A DNA stretch of 64,000 bases from CAZAYY01 sp964489525. Its GTDB lineage: Bacteria; Chloroflexota; Anaerolineae; Anaerolineales; JABWBV01. The notes under the pieces were generated by a model, which saw only the letters and a program-made list of their open reading frames with translations, was not told the origin of the DNA and searched no databases. Made by a program: the position numbers and the translations under genes. How positions within the stretch are numbered: the first letter of the stretch is position 1; every line of letters starts with the position of its first letter. The stretch is from the NCBI GenBank assembly GCA_964489525.1, contig CAZAYY010000001.1, forward strand, positions 1 through 64,000. The letters are read 5' to 3'. Positions 1-7,757 of this stretch are shown piece by piece.

Positions 1-34
1 TCAACAGATCGCTGAAGTCGGAGTTGACGAACAT
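1..34 (-). CDS. Nucleotidyltransferase, N-terminal 11 codons only (runs off left edge)
   Basis: An ATG on the minus strand at 34 opens a frame reading MFVNSDFSDLL before the window ends. The same start, differing at one residue, is seen at 25772, where it continues into an IGGYAV stretch typical of MNT/AbiEii-like nucleotidyltransferases. It overlaps the small gene upstream of it (1-182) in a different frame. Assignment rests on the second copy. Confidence 0.45.
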   Translation of the reverse strand, partial: MFVNSDFSDLL

Positions 35-182
35 CGTGGCCTTTTACTCTCCAGGCGTGTACTACCAGTTCCCAGGCAGCCTTGAACCGCTCATTGGCGG
101 GTTGGGACTGCCAAAACTTCAGGTCAAATGACCTGTCCAGGTCAGCAAGCTTGCCCTTGCGTTCAGAGATAATTTTATCCAT
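1..182 (-). CDS. Small helical protein preceding a nucleotidyltransferase (3' end cut by edge)
   Basis: The minus-strand ATG at 182 opens about 60 codons that run to the window edge, starting MDKIISERKGKL and rich in charged and aromatic residues (FDLKFWQSQP, AAWELVVHAW). No named family is claimed. A second copy at 25714-25921 keeps the same layout but carries a frameshift, and there the frame would close about eight codons past this window's edge, so the intact protein is probably near 68 residues. It overlaps the downstream nucleotidyltransferase start, so the two were probably translationally coupled. Role unknown; a two-gene nucleotidyltransferase module suggests a toxin-antitoxin or defence type job, but that is inference only. 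Confidence 0.5.
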   Translation of the reverse strand, partial: MDKIISERKGKLADLDRSFDLKFWQSQPANERFKAAWELVVHAWRVKGHDVRQLRLQRSV

Positions 183-219
183 AGCTTGATTATACCTTCA
201 TCGGTGATGGCGATGGGTG

Positions 220-405
220 CAGGATACTGCGCTCTGCCAGGGCTGGGTGTTGTGCAAACTGCGTTTGCTTGGAAGATTGTGCGCGGCGGCCGGCGTTGAG
301 GATGGCCAGGATAACTTCTTGGGGGAGGAATTGGTCTTTGAATGTGCTGAACTTCGTTCAGTCTCGCACGGGGCATTTAAGGCGGATGGCGTTGCAGACG
401 TTCAT
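220..405 (-). pseudogene. Nitroreductase N-terminal remnant (copy 1)
   Basis: Read from the ATG at 405 the frame gives MNVCNAIRLKCPVRD and a stop. The next frame gives PQEVILAILNAGRRAQSSK and, after another shift, NTQPWQ. In order these match the N-terminus of FMN nitroreductases (start, basic helix, NAGRRAQSSKNTQPW). The rest of the enzyme is absent. Bases 220-286 are nearly identical to 2054-2120, a second decayed copy. It lies between the nucleotidyltransferase module and the VapC-like gene. Confidence 0.6.
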
Positions 406-408
406 CCT

Positions 409-822
409 CTATGACATTCCGTTCGTTGGGATGAGCCCGAAACCCTGTTCGCGAAAATGGGGGTCAAAGGTAAACGCTTTACCGATTCCAAATTGGCGCA
501 TGATCTCAAAGCTGGTGCAATCTACCAGGGATAGGTCGCGGCGATTGGCTGCCAGCAGCCCGCTCATGGCTTGTTTGTGGATCACCTCATCAAGCCAATG
601 CACTTCAAGCACTGGCAAGATATTACTTTCAAACAGTCGTACCGCTTCTATTCCAAACCGGTGCTGGAGCAGGGCCGTTGTTTCCAAAATCACGTAATTG
701 CTGCTGAATAAGACGAAATCTGCGTGAAGTATTTCTTCCCAGCTTTGCCGGGCGGCAGCGTGAAACCTGTCGTTGGCGTTTAAAATGGCAAGAAAAGCGG
801 CTGTGTCAATAAAAATGTTCAT
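409..822 (-). CDS. VapC-like PIN-domain ribonuclease toxin
   Basis: A 137-residue protein with the PIN-domain layout. Acidic residues fit the metal site: D6 in the opening FIDTAAF strand, E47 in VILETTALL, D101 in LVDCTSFEIM and D120 in FTFDPHF. Length is normal for VapC. Such toxins are Mg2+-dependent endoribonucleases, usually cutting tRNA or rRNA, held inactive by the cognate antitoxin. Its ATG overlaps the stop of the upstream antitoxin-like gene by 4 bases (ATGA), the usual antitoxin-first arrangement. All four acidic positions are kept, so it may be active. Family assignment is firm; the RNA target cannot be told from sequence. Confidence 0.9.
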   Translation of the reverse strand: MNIFIDTAAFLAILNANDRFHAAARQSWEEILHADFVLFSSNYVILETTALLQHRFGIEAVRLFESNILPVLEVHWLDEVIHKQAMSGLLAANRRDLSLVDCTSFEIMRQFGIGKAFTFDPHFREQGFGLIPTNGMS

Positions 823-1064
823 TCGCCCAACGCCTCAGCCAGGTAGGCATCATGGTCTTCTGCCAGGTTCTGTGGGCCGATTAACTTACCCGCTGCAGCC
901 AGCGCTTTCTGGCGCGCAATTGCGGGGTCTTGCGTTCCACCCGCGCGCAGCAGGTTATCCACACTGATGCGGATCAGCTCGGCCACAGATTTGCCCTCTT
1001 TCGCTGCCAGGCGCTTTAAAGAGCGGGCTTGCTCATCCGTGATTTGAATTTGTGTCCGAATCAT
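819..1064 (-). CDS. VapB-like ribbon-helix-helix antitoxin
   Basis: An 81-residue protein. The N-terminal 45 residues (RTQIQITDEQARSLKRLA, then KSVAELIRISVDNLL) fit a CopG/Arc-type ribbon-helix-helix DNA-binding domain. The C-terminal tail (HDAYLAEALGE) is the kind of segment that wraps the PIN toxin. It is first in a two-gene operon with the VapC-like toxin, overlapping by 4 bases. A strong GGAGG lies just before the ATG at 1064. Antitoxins of this type usually repress their own promoter; a candidate inverted repeat lies upstream at 1081-1113. Confidence 0.85.
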   Translation of the reverse strand: MIRTQIQITDEQARSLKRLAAKEGKSVAELIRISVDNLLRAGGTQDPAIARQKALAAAGKLIGPQNLAEDHDAYLAEALGE

Positions 1065-1080
1065 AACGGCCTCCGTATGC

Positions 1081-1113
1081 TGTTATTACATCACTTTTGC
1101 TATAATGATAACA
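1081..1113 (-). promoter_or_regulatory. Candidate operator/promoter of the vapBC-like pair
   Basis: TGTTAT at 1081-1086 and ATAACA at 1108-1113 form an inverted repeat in an AT-rich stretch directly upstream of the antitoxin start. A TATAAT-like hexamer is inside. The position is right for autoregulation by the ribbon-helix-helix protein. No binding evidence. Confidence 0.35.
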
Positions 1114-1214
1114 AATTTCAAATGGATTCGCAAGAGAAATTGGGTATGGCGAACCAAACAGGTAAACTGTCAGTCATTGTTCTAGCGGTTTATTCGTGTT
1201 AGGCCGCCTATTTT

Positions 1215-2012
1215 TCATGGCAGTGGAATTTGTCCTATAACATTCCCGTCAGTTACAATTTGTAAGCTTTGATTGCCGGCATCATAAACCAATTCGGCAT
1301 TTTCAGGAGGTGTTTCCAAAGCAAAAGTGAATAGAACCCGGCAGCCAGCCTGGGTGGTGCTGTTGCAAACAGAAAGCACGAAATCAATTTTGTTCGGTTT
1401 GGAATTAGATTGTAACCGGTAGTGATATTGTTCAAGCGTGATATCAGCTAAAGAATCGTAATTTTGGTAATCTGTGTCATAGGCGAATTCTAAATAGCCG
1501 TTTTTGAAGACATGGATATAACCCGTGCGTTCATCAGCCACCAAATCAACGATGTCATTATGTGCCGCTCCCTCTAAATTAAAGGATTCGATTTGAAAAC
1601 AGTACCCGCCTACAATATAACATCGGTATAGCTTGTAGAAGTCCCATGAATCAGCAATGTTGTAATTGGTGGTCAAATGATAGCGGTAATGGTTTGTTTC
1701 TAGCGTCTCCAGAATTCTCTCGTGTCCTCCGGAAGAACGATAACTGCTCACGCAAATAAGTGGAAGGGCAGTGAGCAGCAGCAAGCGTTTGTAGCCGACC
1801 TTCAAACTTGAAATAAAAATTGCACACAGGAAAACCAAGTTAGCGATTAGAATCACTACCCCCAGTATGTAATCAATATCCAGGTTTCTCCCCAATGGTT
1901 CTGAATATTTCTGTCGTGACCCCCAGAATGTGGCCAGTAAGTGAAAGATAGGAACCGCAACAAGAATGATATTGCTGCCCTTTTGAGCAAGTGGGGTTAG
2001 CTTCTTGAGCAC
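1215..2012 (-). CDS. Membrane-anchored protein of unknown function
   Basis: A 265-residue protein not assigned to a family. Three hydrophobic segments fill the N-terminal 90 residues (about 15-32, 47-70 and 76-90). The remaining 170 residues are soluble, rich in Tyr and Asp, with DLVADERTGYIHVFKNGYLE and a beta-rich C-terminus that has two cysteines (CNSTTQAGCRVLF). A small multi-helix anchor with an extracytoplasmic domain is the simplest reading. Base composition is lower in GC than its neighbours, which fits a transferred segment. It sits between two decayed nitroreductase copies and two toxin-antitoxin pairs. Confidence 0.6.
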   Translation of the reverse strand: MLKKLTPLAQKGSNIILVAVPIFHLLATFWGSRQKYSEPLGRNLDIDYILGVVILIANLVFLCAIFISSLKVGYKRLLLLTALPLICVSSYRSSGGHERILETLETNHYRYHLTTNYNIADSWDFYKLYRCYIVGGYCFQIESFNLEGAAHNDIVDLVADERTGYIHVFKNGYLEFAYDTDYQNYDSLADITLEQYHYRLQSNSKPNKIDFVLSVCNSTTQAGCRVLFTFALETPPENAELVYDAGNQSLQIVTDGNVIGQIPLP

Positions 2013-2016
2013 TTTT

Positions 2017-2154
2017 TTATCCGAAATTATGACCCATAGCTTGTTGCCTGGCCCAGGATACTGCGCTCTGCCAGGTCTGGGTGTTGTGCAAACTGCGTTT
2101 ACTTGGAAGATTGGGCGCGGTGCGCTTGAGGCGGGTGGCGTCGGAGACGTTCAT
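2017..2154 (-). pseudogene. Nitroreductase N-terminal remnant (copy 2, internally deleted)
   Basis: An open 45-codon frame reads MNVSDATRLKR and then jumps to HNTQTWQSAVSW. Compared with copy 1 (220-405), the PQEVILAILNAGRRAQ segment has been deleted. Bases 2054-2120 match 220-286 with only a few substitutions. The short frame is open but is best read as a deletion derivative of a nitroreductase start, not as a functional gene. Confidence 0.55.
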
Positions 2155-2157
2155 GCT

Positions 2158-2460
2158 TTACACTATTTCTTCAAGTAATTGAACCAAATCGCCATAGTCA
2201 TAGGGCGGACGCTTACGAACGGCCAACACATCAATTGCTTTTTCGCTTTCAGAAACGGCGTAAACAATTCGCCAGTTATCCAGGCGAATGCGAAATAACT
2301 GGCGATCGGGGCTACTGAATTGTAATTGTTTGCTGCGAGGCGGTTGCGGCTGCTGAGCTAATTCGCGAATAGCTTCTCGAATACGTTGTCGAACGTTGCC
2401 AGGTAAATCTTTGATTTCTGCCAAAGCTTCCGGCGTAACATATACTCGAAACGGACTCAT
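2158..2460 (-). CDS. RelE/ParE-family mRNA interferase toxin
   Basis: A 100-residue protein with the RelE/ParE fold signature: VYVTPEALAEIKDLP at the N-terminus, a helical stretch with VRQRIREAIREL, then beta strands with the typical LFRIRLDNWRIVYAV core and a VLAVRKR strand near the C-terminus. RelE-type enzymes cut mRNA on the ribosome; ParE members act on gyrase. The RIRLDNWRIVYAV pattern favours RelE but does not decide it. The ATG at 2460 overlaps the antitoxin stop by 4 bases. Confidence 0.88.
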   Translation of the reverse strand: MSPFRVYVTPEALAEIKDLPGNVRQRIREAIRELAQQPQPPRSKQLQFSSPDRQLFRIRLDNWRIVYAVSESEKAIDVLAVRKRPPYDYGDLVQLLEEIV

Positions 2461-2681
2461 TCCAGTTCCTTTTCGGCTTCATCCCATTCGATCCAGCCGG
2501 CACGCTTACGATCTCCGCCAGCAGCTTTTAAATTGGCAAAGGCTTGTTGAGCAACCTGGACATCCTCAATGGTTTCTAACCATTCAACCAGTGCTTCCCA
2601 ATCCTCTGCTGTAAGCACAGCAAACCGCTTCCCCTTAACGGTGACAAATTGGACAGATTGTAAAGCTTGTGTACCAGTCAT
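2457..2681 (-). CDS. Antitoxin of the RelE-like pair (Phd/RelB-like)
   Basis: A 74-residue protein upstream of, and overlapping by 4 bases, the RelE-like toxin. The N-terminal half (VQFVTVKGKRFAVLTAEDWEALVEWLETIED) has the beta-beta-helix character of Phd/YefM antitoxins, where AVLTAEDWEAL is the commonly kept segment. The C-terminus is acidic and probably binds the toxin. Neutralises the toxin and, with it, probably represses the operon. An upstream TATAAT and a 12-base perfect palindrome support autoregulation. Confidence 0.82.
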   Translation of the reverse strand: MTGTQALQSVQFVTVKGKRFAVLTAEDWEALVEWLETIEDVQVAQQAFANLKAAGGDRKRAGWIEWDEAEKELE

Positions 2682-2699
2682 CTTGGCCTCTAGATAGGG

Positions 2700-2735
2700 T
2701 GAGAATTCTCAATAAAGCCCTATATTTTGATTATA
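2700..2735 (-). promoter_or_regulatory. Promoter -10 and palindromic operator of the relBE-like pair
   Basis: On the minus strand a TATAAT lies at 2735-2730. Between it and the antitoxin start (2681) is the perfect 12-base palindrome TGAGAATTCTCA at 2700-2711. No convincing -35 was found at 17-base spacing. The placement downstream of the -10 fits repression by the toxin-antitoxin complex. Confidence 0.4.
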
Positions 2736-2991
2736 ACAAAAATCTGCAGTCAAAAAGCTGCTTTTGGGTTGCTTGTATATGGTGAGATGAGTCATTGGGA
2801 ATTTCCGTGGTAAACGGGGGGTATCAATCATTCATTAATCTTTTTACGATACATGGGCCGCCGCCTGGACCAAATCGAACAGCCGCTGGAATTTTTCAGT
2901 GAGGCCATCGGATAGCCGAGCCACGCTCAGGGTGCCCATACAATCAATTTCAGATAAAAATTTGAATTTGGTTATGTTTTCTGGCAAGGAT

Positions 2992-3029
2992 AGAAAACCC
3001 CAGAAGCAGGCCAACCTACCTCTGGGGTT
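2992..3029 (-). terminator. Probable intrinsic terminator downstream of the PEP-synthase-like gene
   Basis: On the minus strand AACCCCAGA (3029-3021) and TCTGGGGTT (3004-2996) form a perfect 9-bp stem over a 16-base loop. TTTTCT follows at once. It lies about 150 bases past the stop of the 880-residue enzyme, just after a short open remnant. The loop is long, hence moderate confidence. Confidence 0.5.
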
Positions 3030-3031
3030 CA

Positions 3032-3177
3032 TTACGTAACGATCTGTTGAGGATAGCTCAATCTATAACCGTTCTGATGCAGCCCGAAGCGGGTCATGCC
3101 GGAGCCGATGACCGAGATGAGCGGTCCACCCAGCAGGGCGTAGAATGCTTGTATGCCTTGCAGTCGTCGGCCCGGAT
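3032..3177 (-). pseudogene. C-terminal membrane-protein remnant
   Basis: Directly after the stop of the enzyme at 3178 another minus frame reads FYALLGGPLISVIGSG and then MTRFGLHQNG before closing at 3032. It has no convincing start codon of its own. It looks like the end of a hydrophobic protein left behind by deletion. Family not recognised. Confidence 0.3.
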
Positions 3178-5820
3178 TTATTGGGTCACTCTATCCAGCA
3201 AGCGGACAACGCCATTCGAGCCGTCCACTTCCACCAGTTGGCCGTCTTTAAGCAGTTGCGTCGCCTCATCCACACCCGAAACACAGGGCGTTCCGTACTC
3301 GCGCGCCACCACCGCACCATGCTGCAGCGCTCCGCCGATTTCGAGGATGATGCCCGCTGCGTTGATGAACAGCGGCGTCCAGCCGGGGTCGGTGGCGCGC
3401 GCTACCAGGATTTCACCGGGCAGGAGCGGCTTTTCGTCGGCGGTATGCAGCACCTTGACGCGTCCCTGCACCACGCCGGGCGAGATGGGCACGCCGCTCA
3501 ATTCACCGTCTTTGGCGGTTCTGCGCGGCGGATTGAAGACCTTGCCGCGCGAATCCAGGATGCGCGCTGTAAGTTTGTTCTTGCGAATTTTTTGGATCAA
3601 CACGGCCTGCTCTTTTGCCAAAACGCGAATATCCAAGAGCGGGTCTGCCAGGGCGCGGTCAATGTCGGCGATGGTCAGGTCGAAGATTTGCTGGGGTGTA
3701 TCCAGGCGGTCTTCGGCCACAAAACGCTGGGCAATTTCCAACACGCTGCGGCGGAATGAGTCAATTACCATGATCACGTAGTGCTTGCCGGTTTCACGTT
3801 GTCCGCCGAGTGTCAACCAGGTCTGGTAGAGTTTCTCGAAGGTTTTGACTGCGCGCCGGCTTTTCTTTGCGGCAAGGGCATGCAGGGCTTGATAAGCCGC
3901 CTCACGTTTGGAGCGGGATTCATCAAAATAGGATCGTGAACTTTCGCGCTCGCGAATGAAAAGAGACAGGGTCTTGAGCTGCGTGAAGATTTGGGTGGGA
4001 TTTTCCTTGGGGCGCTGCGTGGCGGGGTCTATTTCGCCAGGGCAGCGCATTCCGAATTCGGAGAGAAAATGCTCCCAGCGTTGGGCAAAGTCCGGCGAAA
4101 GTGCCCCCTGTTCGAGGTCTTCCAGGAAGCGGGCGGGGTCGTCGTAGCGGGTCAGTTCCTCTGCAGCCGCCAGTTCATACATCCGTTCGCCCATTTCAGC
4201 GGTTTTGTTGCCGGGCAGCGCCACGCCGAGATTGACGAGGTGGTCGCGAGCGTTTGCTTCATCTTTGAATAGATTTTGGATGCGCCGCTGGGCGATCTGC
4301 CCGGCGAGGATGATCGGGATGCCGTAATCGCCGTAGAAAAACGTGAGCAGGCTGGTGAGGGCGATGGATTGCTCCTGCAAGGTCATGCCCGCACTGTTAA
4401 AGGTCGTGATGCGGCGCGCTTGTTCGGGTAGGGCAGCCTGGTATTTCGCCAGCGAGCGCTGGGGGTTGAGGGTGGCATTCAGCACACCCAGCATCATCGG
4501 CAGCACCTTGAAAACCACAGCGCCGCGCATCGCTTTCAGTTTTTTGGGCATTTCGCCACGCGTGTACTCCTGCATGTCAATGCTGTCCAGGATTTCCAGC
4601 ACGCTCGGGTCGCCAAAACTGCCCGGCGCCAGTGCCGCGTTGCGCATCCCCAGCCTGTGGGCGTTCGAGATATTCATGTAATAGCCACCCCTGGCCGTAA
4701 AGACGATGCCATCCATGCCAATCGAGTCTTCGGCAACCGCTCCGCCGACTTTGTTCAATACATAATGCAGAAAGTCTGTACCCAGTACAGAAAGCGGTTC
4801 CTGTAGGCCCTGTTCTATGAGCGTGGAGTTGGCGTACAGGCGTTTGGGCGCGCCGGGTGCGGTGACCATTTCGGGCGGCAGGGGTAGGTAGGTGGTGATG
4901 GGCCGCGCCTGCAAAAGGAAAATCTTCCCTTTGTTGATCGCCCATTCGATGTCCACCGGTTTTTGGTAATGCGATTCGACTTGTTGAACCAAATCGGTCA
5001 ACGCCAATGCTTGCTCGTTGGTGATGGCGTTTTTTTGATCTTTCTCGCGGATCGACTTCTCCGTCCCCCCAGCCTGATTTAACTGAATGACGGTTTGCTT
5101 ACTCCCGACTTTCGCGGTAGTGACTCGGCGATTGGGCTTGTCTACCACGAACAGGTCTGGTTCTGCCTCCCCAGCCACTACCGATTCGCCCAATCCGTAA
5201 TTGGCGTTGATGACGGCTTCGTCGTAGCAGTTGTTGAGCGGGTTGAGCGAGAACGCCACGCCCGCCGCGTCAGCATCCACCTGCTGCTGGACAATCACCG
5301 CGATCCGCGGTTCGGTGAGTGCAAAGCCGTGTTCTTTTTTGTAGAGGAAAACACGTTCATCAAAACTGGACACAAACGAATGCAGGATCGCCGCTTCGAT
5401 GTTTTCCAAAGTGACTCCTAAGGTTGTTTCGTAGCCGCCTGCGAAAGATGCGCCTTCCAGGTCTTCTTCGGGAGAGGACGAACGGACGGCAAATAGGTGT
5501 GCATGGTTGGCTTTGCGGAACGAGTCAAACGCTTGTTCCATTTCATTTCTTTGTTCCGCAGTGAAAGCCAGGGTGCGCGCCAGAGATTGAATCGCTTTGG
5601 CGGTTTGGCTTAGTTCATGGGCAGCGGCAGTCGTCAGCATGGAAAATTGTGGCAGGCGTTGGAGGGAGTTTAGCCAGGGTTTGAAAAAATCTACTGTGAG
5701 TACAAATCCTGGTGGGACGGGCATGCCAATTTGCGTCATTTCGATTAAAGCCAAGGCCTTGCCGCCCGTTTGTTCAAGGGCGGGGAGGTGTTTTACATTG
5801 AATGAAAAAATGGTGCTCAT
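3178..5820 (-). CDS. PEP-synthase-like phosphotransferase (rifampin phosphotransferase type)
   Basis: An 880-residue protein. Residues 1 to about 320 are an ATP-grasp PPDK N-domain (GGKALALIEMTQIGMPVPPGF; VRSSSPEEDLEGASFAG; DIEWAINKGKIFLLQARPIT). A large middle domain follows. The C-terminal swivelling domain has the catalytic histidine at about residue 834 in GGALQHGAVVAREYGTP. This order and length match rifampin phosphotransferases (about 867 residues) better than true PEP synthases, whose histidine domain lies in the middle. Such enzymes split ATP to AMP and phosphate through the phospho-histidine and move a phosphate to a small molecule. The substrate here is unknown. It is divergent from a TetR-type regulator, which suggests inducible expression. 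Confidence 0.8.
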   Translation of the reverse strand: MSTIFSFNVKHLPALEQTGGKALALIEMTQIGMPVPPGFVLTVDFFKPWLNSLQRLPQFSMLTTAAAHELSQTAKAIQSLARTLAFTAEQRNEMEQAFDSFRKANHAHLFAVRSSSPEEDLEGASFAGGYETTLGVTLENIEAAILHSFVSSFDERVFLYKKEHGFALTEPRIAVIVQQQVDADAAGVAFSLNPLNNCYDEAVINANYGLGESVVAGEAEPDLFVVDKPNRRVTTAKVGSKQTVIQLNQAGGTEKSIREKDQKNAITNEQALALTDLVQQVESHYQKPVDIEWAINKGKIFLLQARPITTYLPLPPEMVTAPGAPKRLYANSTLIEQGLQEPLSVLGTDFLHYVLNKVGGAVAEDSIGMDGIVFTARGGYYMNISNAHRLGMRNAALAPGSFGDPSVLEILDSIDMQEYTRGEMPKKLKAMRGAVVFKVLPMMLGVLNATLNPQRSLAKYQAALPEQARRITTFNSAGMTLQEQSIALTSLLTFFYGDYGIPIILAGQIAQRRIQNLFKDEANARDHLVNLGVALPGNKTAEMGERMYELAAAEELTRYDDPARFLEDLEQGALSPDFAQRWEHFLSEFGMRCPGEIDPATQRPKENPTQIFTQLKTLSLFIRERESSRSYFDESRSKREAAYQALHALAAKKSRRAVKTFEKLYQTWLTLGGQRETGKHYVIMVIDSFRRSVLEIAQRFVAEDRLDTPQQIFDLTIADIDRALADPLLDIRVLAKEQAVLIQKIRKNKLTARILDSRGKVFNPPRRTAKDGELSGVPISPGVVQGRVKVLHTADEKPLLPGEILVARATDPGWTPLFINAAGIILEIGGALQHGAVVAREYGTPCVSGVDEATQLLKDGQLVEVDGSNGVVRLLDRVTQ

Positions 5821-5840
5821 GAATGTGCGCTAAAAACCTA

Positions 5841-5931
5841 AAATTTTGTAATATAATTGCCTTGAAATCACAAAATTTGATTATAGATAAAATTTTGTAA
5901 TTGTCAATAGTTTTGATTATAATAATTACAA
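5841..5931. promoter_or_regulatory. AT-rich divergent regulatory region with repeated operator-like motifs
   Basis: Between the divergent enzyme (ending its upstream side at 5820) and the TetR gene (5942) two inverted repeats stand out: AAATTTTG at 5841-5848 with CAAAATTT at 5871-5878, and TTGTAATT at 5895-5902 with AATTACAA at 5924-5931. TTTTGTAAT occurs twice. The region is far more AT-rich than its surroundings. These are plausible sites for the adjacent TetR protein. Confidence 0.5.
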
Positions 5932-5941
5932 ATATGTAAAG

Positions 5942-6577
5942 ATGTTTGCTGTATGGAGTTTTGGTCAAATGGATGGATTTGAACGCCGCAAAGAACAAAG
6001 CAAAGAAGAAATTCGCAAAGCGGCCTGGGAATTGTTCAGCCAGTTTGGCGTGGACAAGGTCAGTATGATGGACATTGCCAACAAAGCGGGGGTCTCGCAG
6101 GCAACCATCTACAACAATTTTGGCAGTAAAGAAGCATTAGTGCGGGAATTTGTAAACGGCGCAGTGGAAATGCTCGCCAGAGGTGTGCAAAAGACTATTG
6201 AGCCTGGGCGGTCATTTCAAGAGAAAATGGCAGGATTCTTTCAGTTCATTTCGGCGATGATGGAAAACGGGAAACCATCCGCCGCTGGAAATGCGGTCTT
6301 TACAGGCAGTCTCGATTTGCAGAACGACCCTGAGATCAAAAAAATCCGCATGAAGGCAGAAGAGGAGATGATTGCCCTGCTGCTGGGTTTGATCAAGGAA
6401 GGAAAACAGCAGGGGCAGGTAGACCCTGATTTATCCGAGGAAGCGCTGCGGCTCTATTTTACAGCCTTTATGAATATCTTCCCAAGCGCGGAGTTCCAAC
6501 GTCAGTATTCTCGCCATCCAGACCTGGTAGGAGAACTTGGATCGTTGATGTTGTATGGATTAAAGGGTCTTTCTTGA
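5942..6577 (+). CDS. TetR-family transcriptional regulator
   Basis: A 211-residue protein with a TetR N-terminal helix-turn-helix (RKEQSKEEIRKAAWELFSQF, then VSMMDIANKAGVSQATIYNNF, then GSKEALVREFV). The remaining all-helical part is the ligand-binding and dimer region. The in-frame ATG at 5969 (MDGFERRKEQ) is the likelier start from family alignments, giving 202 residues; neither start has a strong ribosome site. It is divergent from the PEP-synthase-like phosphotransferase with operator-like repeats between them, so it probably represses that gene and itself. The inducer is unknown. Confidence 0.88.
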   Translation: MFAVWSFGQMDGFERRKEQSKEEIRKAAWELFSQFGVDKVSMMDIANKAGVSQATIYNNFGSKEALVREFVNGAVEMLARGVQKTIEPGRSFQEKMAGFFQFISAMMENGKPSAAGNAVFTGSLDLQNDPEIKKIRMKAEEEMIALLLGLIKEGKQQGQVDPDLSEEALRLYFTAFMNIFPSAEFQRQYSRHPDLVGELGSLMLYGLKGLS

Positions 6578-6601
6578 TTTTTTGTGAAAGCAGAATGCGC
6601 T

Positions 6602-7639
6602 TCATGAATTTAACTCTTTCGCCAATACCGGAATGCTGAACTGCGGAGCATTTGGGTTGCCTCTGAAGCGCTCTTTGACTTTGTCATAACCCACCTGACT
6701 GAATGGACAAACAGCCAGGCAAACAGCACATCCATAATTTCGAGTGAAATAATCTCGACAAGTCGCGTGATCAATACACTGCATGCCGCCGTCTCCGCGA
6801 GGTTGCGGCTGCTCGTAAATTGCATCTACAGGGCACTTGCGTACACATTTATGGCACATCGCGCAAAAGTCCCGCACCCATAAGTGTTCGTTCTCAGTCT
6901 GAAACGGAAGATTTTCGATATTGGTGTAGATGGTATTAATCCGTAATCGAGCGCCTACATCGGGACTGATGAGCAGGCCGTGATAGCCAATGGCGCCTAA
7001 ACCGGCCAGTTCTGCCAGATGCACATAATCGGTTACACCACCAAGCGCGGTGCCAGGGTACGCCGCAAACCCCTCGCTCCGCAAAAAGTGGGCTAACTTA
7101 TTGCCAATAACCGCCATATTCTTGTAGCCGCGCATCACCTCGTGCTGCGAATCCCAGCTAGGGGACGTATCTATGGGCGCTTTGTCCATTTCTACTGTAA
7201 ATACAATCGCATAAGGGTAAGGAATCTTCTTTCCTTGAAAAATCGCGTTAGGCGGCACTTTAACATAGCGAATATCCTTGACGCCCGCATCATACGCCAT
7301 CTGTTCAAGGCGAGTGATCAATTCAGGCGCTGCATGGCTGTTTTTTGGCACGACCGGATGATCGTACATCCGTGATGCAATCAGCATATTGAACATGAGC
7401 GGCACAGCCTTGCTGATGGCTTGCAACCGCTGCTTGCCTTTAAGATTTGCCAGCCCCACCTCCCTGGCAGGCAGGCCCGAATCAAAAGGTGTACGCGGCT
7501 TCGATTCTGCAGCGGGAGCCACAAAGGTTGTCAAATGATCGGAATGACGATCCATACTTTCAAGTAGACCGTCAAGCGATGGGGCTTTTGTGTTTTTATT
7601 CGCGCGTCCCATCAGGATTTTGAACATTTGCAAAAACAT
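6602..7639 (-). CDS. Reductive-dehalogenase/QueG-like 4Fe-4S protein
   Basis: A 345-residue protein using the ATG at 7639, chosen over 7702 because GGAG lies 8 bases ahead. The C-terminal third has two ferredoxin-like clusters: CAMCHKCVRKCP at about residue 257, and CAVCLAVCPF with upstream cysteines (CIDHATC) at about 290-312. Upstream, GYKNMAVIGNKLAHFLRSEG and GLGAIGYHGLLISPDVGARLR match the corrinoid-binding fold of reductive dehalogenases and epoxyqueuosine reductase. There is no Tat signal, so it is cytoplasmic, unlike respiratory RdhA. The substrate is unknown. It ends convergently with the TetR gene at 6577 and is divergent from a second TetR gene over a clear operator. Confidence 0.75.
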   Translation of the reverse strand: MFLQMFKILMGRANKNTKAPSLDGLLESMDRHSDHLTTFVAPAAESKPRTPFDSGLPAREVGLANLKGKQRLQAISKAVPLMFNMLIASRMYDHPVVPKNSHAAPELITRLEQMAYDAGVKDIRYVKVPPNAIFQGKKIPYPYAIVFTVEMDKAPIDTSPSWDSQHEVMRGYKNMAVIGNKLAHFLRSEGFAAYPGTALGGVTDYVHLAELAGLGAIGYHGLLISPDVGARLRINTIYTNIENLPFQTENEHLWVRDFCAMCHKCVRKCPVDAIYEQPQPRGDGGMQCIDHATCRDYFTRNYGCAVCLAVCPFSQVGYDKVKERFRGNPNAPQFSIPVLAKELNS

Positions 7640-7670
7640 GATGAACTCCAATTTTTTACAAGGCGGCGAT

Positions 7671-7740
7671 TTATTGTTAGTTGTTACTAACAATAATATC
7701 ACTTCGTTTATTGTTAGTCAATACTTGCAAATGGTATAAT
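7671..7740. promoter_or_regulatory. TetR operator palindrome and divergent promoter
   Basis: TTATTGTTAGT (7671-7681), a 4-base spacer, and ACTAACAATAA (7686-7696) make a perfect 11-bp inverted repeat. A third identical half-site lies at 7708-7718. TATAAT at 7735-7740, with TTGTTA 18 bases upstream inside the third half-site, is a good promoter for the TetR gene at 7758 (ribosome site AGGAG at 7747). The palindrome also lies just upstream of the Fe-S protein start, so one protein could control both directions. Confidence 0.75.
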
Positions 7741-7757
7741 TACATCAGGAGCTAACC

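Noticed and set aside
2844..3032. A 62-codon minus-strand frame
   Set aside because: It spans the predicted terminator hairpin and has no coding character.
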